Positions 44,166-52,800 of a DNA stretch of 64,000 bases are shown in pieces. Position numbers and translations under genes: made by a program. Location of the stretch: positions 1-64,000 of the forward strand of contig DUBE01000052.1 of NCBI GenBank assembly GCA_012960475.1. Reading direction: 5' to 3'. Under the pieces are notes generated by a model that saw nothing but the letters and a program-made list of their open reading frames with translations, was not told the origin of the DNA and did no database searches. How positions within the stretch are numbered: position 1 is the stretch's first letter; each line of letters begins with the position of its first letter. The DNA comes from Planctomycetota bacterium. GTDB taxonomy: Bacteria; Planctomycetota; UBA1135; GCA-002686595.

Positions 44166-44740
44166 GTGCAGCCTTGTCCCCGGCGGTCTTTCTTGATCGG
44201 GACGGCACGCTGATCAAGGAGGTCGACTATCTGAGCGACCCCGATCGGGTGGAGTTGATTCCCGGAGCTGGCGAGGCCTTGAAGGCCCTGAGCGCGTCAG
44301 GCTTTCGCCTGGTGCTGGTAACGAACCAAAGCGGCGTGGCTCGCGGACTCTTCAATGTTGAGACGCTCGACAGCATTCACGAACGGCTGACCGAGCTACT
44401 GCACGAAGCCGGCGCCAGCCTCGACGGAATCTACACCTGCAATCATCACCCGGACTTTGGACCACCCTGCTCTTGTCGTAAACCAGAACCAGGACTGTTG
44501 CTGCAGGCCGCTGAAGACCTGCAGCTGGACCTCAAGTGCAGTTGGATGATCGGAGACGCGGCCCGGGACCTGGAAGCAGGTCGCCGAGCCGGAGCCGAAT
44601 CCCTGCTGGTGCGCACGGGCAAGGGGCACATCCTGGAGCAGACTTGGCGCCGCATGGGTCACAACACCGATTGTGTCATCGAAAGCCTCGCCGCGGCACC
44701 CAGCGCAATCGAAAGTGCCCTAAGGCAACGGCGATCTTGA
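44162..44740 (+). CDS. gmhB: D-glycero-D-manno-heptose 1,7-bisphosphate phosphatase
   Basis: 192 residues from the TTG at 44162, which overlaps the upstream stop as TTGA; no better start is in frame. HAD motif I is FLDRDGTLIKEVDYL with nucleophile Asp12 and Asp14; motif II is VTNQSGVARG; the GmhB zinc loop CNHHPDFGPPCSCRKPEPG carries the four ligands. It makes the heptose-1-phosphate precursor used for LPS inner core. Agrees with LPS-bearing envelope. Confidence 0.92.
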   Translation: MSAALSPAVFLDRDGTLIKEVDYLSDPDRVELIPGAGEALKALSASGFRLVLVTNQSGVARGLFNVETLDSIHERLTELLHEAGASLDGIYTCNHHPDFGPPCSCRKPEPGLLLQAAEDLQLDLKCSWMIGDAARDLEAGRRAGAESLLVRTGKGHILEQTWRRMGHNTDCVIESLAAAPSAIESALRQRRS

Positions 44741-44772
44741 CCTTGGGTAAGAGTCCTTGGTGACGCCAGGAC

Positions 44773-45849
44773 TCAGGGCAAGAAACGTGAAGCCATACTG
44801 CCCATGTGCACCGCAAGTCCCGCGGGCAATTGGGTCCAAAGCCTGCGCAGGGGAGCGGTCTTGGGATTCGATGGATTCAACGACGGCAAGGCCCGGTCCT
44901 TCACCAGAAAGTAGGCGTAGGGCAGATCGCGGGCCTCAAAACCCTGTCGACGCTTGAAATCCGCGGCGCCACTGTCCTTGCGACTGCGCCCGAAATCAAA
45001 GACCAAGAGCCCACGCTCCACAGCCCACTCCTGTAGTGCGCAGTACATAAAAGAAGATACCTTGTATTCCCGATCAGCCCCTGGAAGAGATCCGGAATAG
45101 TAGGCGTGCAGTTCGCCAGCATAGATGAAGCTCATGACCGCAGAAAGGATCAACGAACCCTGACGCACAACATGGATCTTCACAGCGGGCCCCAAGTCTT
45201 CCAGCAGTCGTGCAAACCAACCAGCGGGAAGGGCAGGCGAGCCAAGAGCCTGCTTGTTGGCCTGAAACAGGCGCACGAGGTCAGGCAGATACCAGTGGCC
45301 CTGATCAAGGACCAGGCCCAGCTTTTCACGCGCCCGACGCACATCCGCGCGAGCCTTTTTAGGGATCGTACCGAGCACCTCATCCGCTTGCTCAGGGAGG
45401 CGATGGCGAAAACCGCAGTAGAGGTCGCTCACCTCAATTGAACTCGCGACCGATTGCGTACCTTGGATCCCCTCCTCAGGAGCCTGACGGCAGCGCAGCT
45501 CCAGGCGCCTCAAACCCTGCTTTTCCGCTTGGGCCTGGGCCCTATCCTGCAGGGCGCGAGCGGCCCCTGTGTGAACCTCCAGCCCACCGCCATAGACACC
45601 GTAGGGCACGGAGATCAAGGCCCTACCACCACTGAAGCCACGGCAAAGCGAGAGAGGCAACAAGCCCGCCAGGGTCTCACCGTCGAACGCCAACAGATCC
45701 TGTTGGGGATGCCCGAACTGATGCGAAACAGCCCGCCCCCAATGGGGCCGGTGAAAAACCGTGCCCCCTGGATGGGCCAGCACGAAGGCGTCAATGGCCT
45801 CAAAGTCCGCGGGCACGGCTGTACGAATCTCGAAACGACTTCGAGTCAT
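44773..45849 (-). CDS. FemAB-like protein, exosortase A (XrtA) system-associated
   Basis: 358 residues from ATG 45849, which overlaps the stop of the upstream GT2 gene (ATGA). Opening HPGGTVFHRPHWGRAV, middle VMSFIYAGELHAYYSGSLPGA, and late LLVFDFGRSRKDSG and LNPSNPK segments match the XrtA/PEP-CTERM-associated FemAB family (GNAT-like fold, peptidoglycan/peptide-bond type chemistry). Its exact substrate is unknown. This protein is a good marker for exopolysaccharide loci of the XrtA type. Confidence 0.88.
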   Translation of the reverse strand: MTRSRFEIRTAVPADFEAIDAFVLAHPGGTVFHRPHWGRAVSHQFGHPQQDLLAFDGETLAGLLPLSLCRGFSGGRALISVPYGVYGGGLEVHTGAARALQDRAQAQAEKQGLRRLELRCRQAPEEGIQGTQSVASSIEVSDLYCGFRHRLPEQADEVLGTIPKKARADVRRAREKLGLVLDQGHWYLPDLVRLFQANKQALGSPALPAGWFARLLEDLGPAVKIHVVRQGSLILSAVMSFIYAGELHAYYSGSLPGADREYKVSSFMYCALQEWAVERGLLVFDFGRSRKDSGAADFKRRQGFEARDLPYAYFLVKDRALPSLNPSNPKTAPLRRLWTQLPAGLAVHMGSMASRFLP

Positions 45850-46826
45850 CCGTCCCACACGCCCTCAATACGATACTCACGAATGTTGCGCGCCTGAGTG
45901 AAGATCACGATCTCCCCCACCAGGCCAAAGCCAATGATCTGGACACCCAGCACAAAGAGCAGCACGCCCAGCAAGAAAGTTGCACTGCCAAACAAAGGCC
46001 GACTGGGGTCCAGCCAACTAGCAATCCCGACCCACCCAGCGATCAGGCCTCCTGCTCCCATGCACGCACCACCAAGGGCACCAAAGAACCGCAGAGGCTT
46101 GTGGGTGAAGCGGGTCAAAAAGACAACCCCAAGGACATCGAGGATGCGCCGTGCATAGGTCATGGGGCCGAAGATTCCGCTTACCCCGCGCTCCTCAAGG
46201 TGACGCACATCGACCTCCACCACGCGAAAGCCCTGGCGGAAAGCAATTACCGGCAGATAGCGGTAAAGGGTTCCGTAGATAGTCAACTGCTCAAGCACCG
46301 TACGCTTGAATGCCCGCAGTGAACAATTCAGGTCGTGGAAACGAGCCCCTGTGAGAGCCCGCAACAGACCGTTGAAGGCCGCTGACTGCACTCGGTTGAG
46401 GATGGAGTCCACGCGTCCGGTACGCTTGGCTGTGACCACATCGGCCCCCTCCTGCAGCCGGGTGATCATTTCAGCTACTCCGTGGGGATCGGACTGCACG
46501 TATTCCGGTGCGGTCAGGATGATCGCTCCACGGGCATGCTCAAAGGCGCTTGCCAGGCATACAGCTTCCCCAAATGCCCGGTGAAACCCAATCGTGCGCA
46601 CCTGCTGATCACTCTCCACCTGCATGGCCAAGGCATCATTCCACTCGGAACCCTTGCGCCCATCAAAAACCAGGATCGCCTCCCACTTGAGATCCAAGCG
46701 TTCTAGTTGTGCCCCGAGGGACTCCACTACCTTGCGCACCTCCGCATCGGAGCTGCTGACAGGAACGACGACAGTCACATCGGGCACGGTGGACTCAGGA
46801 GCAGGTTGCTGAATTTCGTCCTTCAT
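45846..46826 (-). CDS. Polyprenol-type GT2 protein lacking the DxD motif
   Basis: 326 residues. Overall it has the ArnC/DPM1-like layout: a GT-A domain (1-230) followed by two C-terminal transmembrane helices. Its DxD site, DAD in LDADLQNDP of the adjacent paralogue, is PEY in LTAPEYVQSDP here, with only the last Asp-Pro kept. The nucleotide-binding VDD.S.DG segment is likewise changed to VFDGRKGSEW. It is probably inactive as a transferase and may act as a partner of the enzyme encoded just upstream. ATGA overlaps link it with both neighbours. Confidence 0.88.
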   Translation of the reverse strand: MKDEIQQPAPESTVPDVTVVVPVSSSDAEVRKVVESLGAQLERLDLKWEAILVFDGRKGSEWNDALAMQVESDQQVRTIGFHRAFGEAVCLASAFEHARGAIILTAPEYVQSDPHGVAEMITRLQEGADVVTAKRTGRVDSILNRVQSAAFNGLLRALTGARFHDLNCSLRAFKRTVLEQLTIYGTLYRYLPVIAFRQGFRVVEVDVRHLEERGVSGIFGPMTYARRILDVLGVVFLTRFTHKPLRFFGALGGACMGAGGLIAGWVGIASWLDPSRPLFGSATFLLGVLLFVLGVQIIGFGLVGEIVIFTQARNIREYRIEGVWDG

Positions 46827-47812
46827 ACGGTTCCCTCCTCCACCAAGGGCGCCAAAGTACCTCGTCCGAACACGTTGCTCGCTCGCACAACCAACTCAGC
46901 AAGTAATCCGAACAACAGAAAATCAACTATGGTCATTACAAACAACGACATGATCAACAGCGCAGCCTGGCCCCATTGATTTGAGAATGAGACCCGTTCA
47001 TCGCTCCAGGCAATCATAGTCACGAACATCAGGGTCGCCAACACGAAGGGAACAGTACAGAGGGCAAAGTAGATCAGCGGACTACGCACGAAGGAACCCA
47101 CCAATTGCACAGACAAGAGATCGCTCAGCACCCGGGCGGCTCGGCCGATGCCGTACTTGCTGGTACCATGAATTCGAGGTCGGTGGTTGACCACCAACTC
47201 ACCGATGCGCGCTCCGGAACCCATTGCCAGGGCTGGAAGGAAACGATGCTGCTCCGCGTAAATCGGCATGCGTTCCACCAATGTGCGCCGAAACGCCTTG
47301 AGCGTGCAGCCCGTATCGTGAATTCCGGATCCGCTGACTCTGCGAATCAACAGGTTGGCAAGAATCGAAGGTGCCCGACGCAGCATCATCCCGTCCTGCC
47401 GGTCGCGGCGCCAGCCGACTACCAAGTCAAAGCCCTGTTCCAATTCGCTCACAAGGTGTGGCACATCTGCTGGGTCGTTTTGCAGATCCGCATCGAGGGT
47501 CACCACGATCTCTCCCCGACTCAATTCGAAGCCGGCCGCCATTGCTGAGGTCTGGCCGAAGTTGCGACGAAAGAAAATCAGCCTCACATGTTCTGGATCA
47601 GCAGCGTGCAACTGACGCAGTACCTGACGCGAGCCATCGGTACTGAAATCGTCAACATAGATCACTTCCCACGAACAGCCCATGGCGCCCACATGGGTCA
47701 GTATCTCGCCGTGCAACAGGGGCAGATTCTCGACCTCATCGAGCACTGGCACGACAATTGAGATCTTGTGAGAGGGAATCTCGGAATGGGACTGATCGGG
47801 AACGGGGTCCAT
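46823..47812 (-). CDS. GT2 glycosyltransferase, polyprenyl-phosphate type
   Basis: 329 residues. The GT-A fold has IVVPVLDEVENL, YVDDFSTDGS and the metal site in VVTLDADLQNDPADVPHLV. The HGTSKYGIGRAARVLSDL segment and two C-terminal transmembrane helices put it in the undecaprenyl-phosphate sugar transferase group (ArnC/GtrB-like). It is first of three genes joined by ATGA overlaps (GT2, GT2-like, FemAB). Likely charges the lipid carrier with a sugar on the cytoplasmic side. Confidence 0.92.
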   Translation of the reverse strand: MDPVPDQSHSEIPSHKISIVVPVLDEVENLPLLHGEILTHVGAMGCSWEVIYVDDFSTDGSRQVLRQLHAADPEHVRLIFFRRNFGQTSAMAAGFELSRGEIVVTLDADLQNDPADVPHLVSELEQGFDLVVGWRRDRQDGMMLRRAPSILANLLIRRVSGSGIHDTGCTLKAFRRTLVERMPIYAEQHRFLPALAMGSGARIGELVVNHRPRIHGTSKYGIGRAARVLSDLLSVQLVGSFVRSPLIYFALCTVPFVLATLMFVTMIAWSDERVSFSNQWGQAALLIMSLFVMTIVDFLLFGLLAELVVRASNVFGRGTLAPLVEEGTV

Positions 47813-47980
47813 GGGCAGAGAATCCTAGCGGGGAAGGGTGGCTTGCCCTCCCCTGCTCCATCGACCGTCTTACCCCCTGCCCCTGACTGGGACAGGCAGA
47901 ACCGATTCACCCGGGGAACTGACCGTCTTTGGGTCTTCCCATGGCAGGCCCGGTCCCTGGGAGTTATTCTTAAACAACGT

Positions 47981-49351
47981 ATGTCTCCTCAAAACCCAGA
48001 TGAGGGCCCCTCAAGGGGTAGCCTGATCCTCGGCCCTGGGCCGCGGTTGGTCGGCCTGGAGCCTCTTCTCAGGGCTCTGGGGGCTGAATCTGTGGTCCAG
48101 GTGACGGATCTGGGGCAGTTGCTGAAGGGCGATTTGTCGGGACAACGAGTGCTGATCGACCTGACAACCCTGGCCAGCGAAGACGGAGGCATTCTGCGGC
48201 GAGTGCTGCGGGACAACCCCAACTGCAGGTTGGAGTTGATCGGTGGCGACCCCACCAGGGCCATCGTCCAGAGTCTGACTCTGCAAGGCCGCGGGGGTTG
48301 GAGCTCCTGGCCATTGGACACCGACCGATTGACGCTCTGGGCTCGCGGCCACCATTTTCCCGCGCTCGCAGGTTCAGGCCCTGAGGTTTCGCAGCCCCCA
48401 GTGCAATTCAAGCCAACCCCACCTGCCGCAGGGAAGGAGGCTTTGCTAAGACCGCAGACGGATCCGGAGATTCGGGCCATCGAACGAATCCTGGGAGGCT
48501 TGCCCCAAGAAGATGGTTCCGAACCCCTGACGCCCTTCGACACCCAATCAAAGCCCAAGGACGCCGCCCATGAGCGAGGCGGAGAGGAATCTGAAACGAC
48601 GGGCTCCGCTGGCTTCGGTGATCAGGAAGACTCTGCGTTCGGTGCTGGCTTGGGCACGGATCCACAAGAGTCGAAAACCCGCCAGAGCAAATCGCCGCCC
48701 CTACCAACCGCTCACATCCCCCACTGGTATCGCGATCAGGTAGCCGACCTGGCTGACATTGCCCAGCGTCTGGACCTGGGTTTGCGCCGCACCCTCGAGG
48801 CCAGCGAAGGAGTCGAGAGTGAAAGCGCCCTACGAGGACTATCAGATGACATCTTGCGCCTTGGACAATTCACTCGCACGATTGGCTACCTGGCGGCACC
48901 TCCGGGCCCCGATGGATCCAGCGTAGATCTGTCAGCCCTGGCTCAGGACTTCCTATCCAGTCTGGCACACGAAGAAGACGGAGGCCCACGCTACCTGTTC
49001 CGCGCAGCCCCGGATGCTGTGGTACGAGCGGAAAAAAGCCTGCTGGTGCTGGCCATTGATGCAATCCTGGCGGTTGCCTCCCTGGCCGCCGGAAACAAGG
49101 GGGAGGTCAAGGTAGGAGTCTCCACTGAAGGCCAGCAGGCACTCCTGGAAGTCTCTTTCCCTCCCGGCCCCCTTGCCCAGCTGGAAGCCGACCGCTGGCT
49201 GGAACCCTACGCCCTGCACCGGCTCCTGCCGGGGGTGGGGCCCAATGCAATCCCCGCCGCCGCTGCCATCCTGGCTGGCCAGGGAGGCGACCTCTCCCTG
49301 TCCGCCGCTGGCAACGAACGTTGTTTCCGCCTGGAACTGCCCCTGGCCTGA
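47981..49351 (+). CDS. Kinase-like protein with REC-like and degenerate ATPase-like domains
   Basis: 456 residues from ATG 47981. Residues ~13-125 alternate beta and helix like a receiver: LILGPG, VVQVT, RVLIDLT (D60), LELIGGD and a WPLD end in place of the KP loop. A charged disordered linker follows (~150-245), then a helical pair (~250-310; QVADLADIAQRLDLGLRRTLEASE). The final ~140 residues fit the HATPase_c topology, with SLLVLAIDAILAVASLAA where the N box would be and LLPGVGPNAIPAAAAILAGQGGDL near the end. No His phosphorylation box, N-box Asn or G1 motif is seen. Located beside the XrtA-type locus, it may be a PrsK-like pseudokinase. Divergent from the GT2 genes. Confidence 0.7.
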   Translation: MSPQNPDEGPSRGSLILGPGPRLVGLEPLLRALGAESVVQVTDLGQLLKGDLSGQRVLIDLTTLASEDGGILRRVLRDNPNCRLELIGGDPTRAIVQSLTLQGRGGWSSWPLDTDRLTLWARGHHFPALAGSGPEVSQPPVQFKPTPPAAGKEALLRPQTDPEIRAIERILGGLPQEDGSEPLTPFDTQSKPKDAAHERGGEESETTGSAGFGDQEDSAFGAGLGTDPQESKTRQSKSPPLPTAHIPHWYRDQVADLADIAQRLDLGLRRTLEASEGVESESALRGLSDDILRLGQFTRTIGYLAAPPGPDGSSVDLSALAQDFLSSLAHEEDGGPRYLFRAAPDAVVRAEKSLLVLAIDAILAVASLAAGNKGEVKVGVSTEGQQALLEVSFPPGPLAQLEADRWLEPYALHRLLPGVGPNAIPAAAAILAGQGGDLSLSAAGNERCFRLELPLA

Positions 49352-49539
49352 GGGGCTCAGGAGCCGGACACCCCCGCCCCCTGGGTCCCGGTTCCAAAAA
49401 TGGGACACCCCGTCCGAATTGCTGGACAGCTTGCATTCAGCCCGACCCTGGCCCATTCCGATGGCAAGGAATGACCACCCCCCGAAAATCCGCTCCTCGA
49501 AACTGCAGGAAGCCTGGGACAACTGTGGGCACACCTCCC

Positions 49540-49863
49540 ATGGCACAAGCAAACCCTGTCGTTTCTGACCCTAAAAAGGAAGATGCAATTGGACTGGGGT
49601 CGCCCGATGAGGATCAGGAATTCGAACCGATCCCGATTGCCTGGGCAACTCCCCTGCTGACACTGCTGCGCCAGGACCCCCTGCCAGCCCTCAAAGATGC
49701 CCTGGCGATCCCAGAACGTCTCCTGATCCTGCGCGCACTGAATCTGTCCCAGGGCAATAAGACCGCCACGGCCGAAATGCTTGGTCTCTCCCGCTCCACC
49801 CTCTACCAGAAGATGGGCAAGTACAGCCTGATCGCAGAAGAATCCCGCTCCCAAGGAGCGTAG
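49540..49863 (+). CDS. Fis-family HTH protein without other domains
   Basis: 107 residues from ATG 49540; ATG 49470 is possible. An acidic N-terminus (DPKKEDAIGLGSPDEDQEFE) is followed by a short helix and the Fis-type HTH ALNLSQGNKTATAEMLGLSRSTLYQKMGKYSL. It has no receiver and no AAA+ domain, unlike PrsR of the XrtA systems. It would bind DNA, probably as a dimer, and could regulate the surrounding polysaccharide genes. The TPR gene begins 31 nt downstream, so one mRNA is likely. Confidence 0.85.
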   Translation: MAQANPVVSDPKKEDAIGLGSPDEDQEFEPIPIAWATPLLTLLRQDPLPALKDALAIPERLLILRALNLSQGNKTATAEMLGLSRSTLYQKMGKYSLIAEESRSQGA

Positions 49864-49894
49864 GCTAGGTTCTGATTCACAACCAACGCACACC

Positions 49895-52800
49895 ATGAAG
49901 TGGACTTCCATATTGGGCCTTGTGCTCGCCTTCGGCTCCCTGGGTCTTGTCGCCCGGGCGGTCTTCTCCCCCAATGACGTGGACCCTCTGCAGGTGCTGG
50001 CCCGCCTTGAGGCCGCCGTCGAGGGCGAAATCCTCGAATCTGAACCTCTGCTACGGCTGGCGGAACACGCACTTCGCCATCCCTCCATAGCGAGTTCCCC
50101 GCAATTGGAAGCGCGCCTCTTGGTGGCCCAGGCCGACCTCTATCGAAACCTGGGATCCTGGCACGAAGCCCGTCTTTGCCTGGAACGCGTCAGCATTGCA
50201 ATGAATCAGGCCAGCCCTGCGGTGCAACTGCGCCTGGCGCACATCTTAAAGATGGAAAACAAGCCCGCCGAGGCCTGGCAGCTCTGCATGGAGATTCTCA
50301 CCCACAGCCCGAAGCACGGGGCAGCATGGGCTCTGCGGGGTTCCATCGAACACGATCAGGCCCAATACGAACTTGCGGAAGGGCAGCGCAACCTGAGCCT
50401 TGCCCTGGCGGGCAGGGATGCCAACGAAGCTGCCAGCATGGCCCGCGAAGTCGCCATGCGTTCCTTGGACGATCCAGCCCGCCTGCGACTCGTCAATCAA
50501 TTACGCTCGAAATTCGAAGTTGCACGCGAGGGGGTCCTGGGGGTCGCGGCCCTGGCGAGCCTGAACGAGGCTTCGGGCTACTTCGAAGGGGCGCGCACTT
50601 CTTATTCCAATGCAGTGGAAGTTCTGTCGGAAGCGTCCGACAAGGACGCCTTGCGCTCGGGACAGCGCGCACTCGGAGGCCTGCTAACCCTGTTGTGGGG
50701 AGCACGGCAGGACCTGGCCACGGCAGAACTCGGCTCAATCGCGGCGCCTTTGCTCACTGGCCAGGACAGCAACGCCGCCATTTTGGCGAGCTTGAATGCG
50801 CTGGAGCATTTGGGCCAACTGGACCGAGCAATGGACCTGCTCAAGTCCATCGACCTGCGAGCCGCTGACTCCTCAATCCCCCTTGTGCAGCGAGCCACTG
50901 AACTGGCCTGGAGTGCTCGTGATCATCGAGTGCTTTCCCAGCTGTCCAGTGTGCTGCGGGAACGAGGAACTCCGATCCAACGCAAGCAAGGCTCCTGGTT
51001 CGCGGCCATGAGCCTCTTCGATCGCCCCACGACTAGCCAAGTAGAGCGCATCGACCTCATCCGCCGCGGTCTCCGCAGCATGGAAAGCTACCTGGAGGGC
51101 AATCGTGTGCCCCCTATGCTCAACGCCACGCCAATCCTGCTCCTGGCCGCTGCAAAAGGTTATGGAGAACTGGAACAGCCGGCGGACGAGATGAGGCTCC
51201 TCGCCGAAGCCACGCAACTGGCACCCGATCTGGATGGAGAAGCCTGGGTTCGCCTGGCGGAACTGCAACAGGCCGCCCCCGGCGCGGGCTACCGCATTCC
51301 CGGCGAAAGCCTGACCCGCGGCATGGCCCTGCTCCCAGCGCGCGCCCTGGAACTGGTCCCCGCCTGGGAAGAGCTAGGCGCCGCTTCCCTGAAGTCAGAG
51401 AACCGCTCCATGCACACAATGCGTCGTGCCTTGACCGAGACCGGTTCCGCCCTGCGCGAGTACAGCCCTGCGGCCCGATACCTGCTGGCCCTCTCCTACT
51501 TCGAGGCGGAGGACTATTCCACAAGTCAATCCCTGGCACGCCGACTGAGACTGGACTACCCGGGCCTGCTGCCTGCCCTCGATCTGGAGGTAGAGGGCTT
51601 TCTGGCCAGAGGCGCCATTGCCCAAGCAGGGCTCCTGTTGATGGAGCGCCTGGAACAAACCGGTCCCGATGCGAAGTTCCGGAGCTTTCTTGCCCGAGTG
51701 GGAAACCGAAACCTGTCCGACGCGCAATACCGTCGCCTGACCCAGTTGGACCCTGAAGGGGAAGGCCGACTGGCAATAGCCGAGCAGTATTTGATCCAAG
51801 ACCAACCACTCGAAGCTCTGGCTGCCCTGGGAGTGCTGTCCAACCGTGCGGAAGAAACCGCCCAGCACCACCTGCTTCGGGCAGAGACCATGATTCGCCT
51901 GGGACGCCCGCAAGCAGCGACCCAACCCGCCGCCCTGGCAGCTGCAGATCCACAGACCAGCGGCGCAGGCTGGCTGCTGCTGATCCAATCACGACTCAGG
52001 GGCAACCCCGCTCGACTGTCAAAGACAGTGGGGCAGTTCCTGGAGTTGACCCTGGACGAAGAAAGCGAGATGCCTTTCCTGGACATCATCGACACCCTCC
52101 TGGGGGCGTCACGCGCACTCGAAGCCCAACGCATCGCCCGAGCCCTGGACGAGTTGAACGCACATCGTAGTGAAGCTCTACTGCAGCGCCTCGCCATCTG
52201 CGACGCCCTACTCGGCAACGATCAGGAACTCGCCGAGACCTTGGACCGCTGGGAAGCCTTCCGCGATGACGGAGCAGTGGAGTGGACGCGTTTGGTGCTC
52301 GCCATAGACCGAGGAGAATGGAGTCAGCTGCCAGGTCTGGCAATGGAAGTGCGCAGCACGGAGAGGTTCACACCGGATCCCTGGCAGGAGGTGTTCCTGG
52401 CGGTCTGCGAAGAGCAACTCACTCTGGCTCTTGGCATGGCTGAGACAGGTCAGCAGGAGAATCCCCTCGACCCCAATTGGAGCCTGACCCTTGGCTTGTT
52501 GCAGGACCTGGAGAACCTGCCCATCGATTTCCCCGCTCACCTGGGCGAAAGCGCAGTGCATGAACTCTACCGCGTGCTACATCCCACCGACCACGTACGC
52601 CTCGACCCCCGTCGAATGCTCGGTCTCCTGGCCGCAGCCCAGTTGGAGGGCTGGGGCTTGTGGGCCCTACCGCGCATAGCCAACCTCAGCACCCAGCCGA
52701 GCCTCTGGGCGCTGATGCTGGCGGAGCGAGCGCAACAGTCCCTAGGGCAAGAGGAGCGCGCCGAACAAGTGCGCACGTCCGTCACAAAAGGGCATCCAAC

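Noticed and set aside
47747..47761. TGGCACGACAATTGA, close to a sigma-54 -24/-12 promoter, pointing to the kinase-like gene
   Set aside because: It lies inside the coding sequence of the GT2 gene, has GA instead of GC at -12, and is more than 200 nt from the start it would serve; a chance match is likely.
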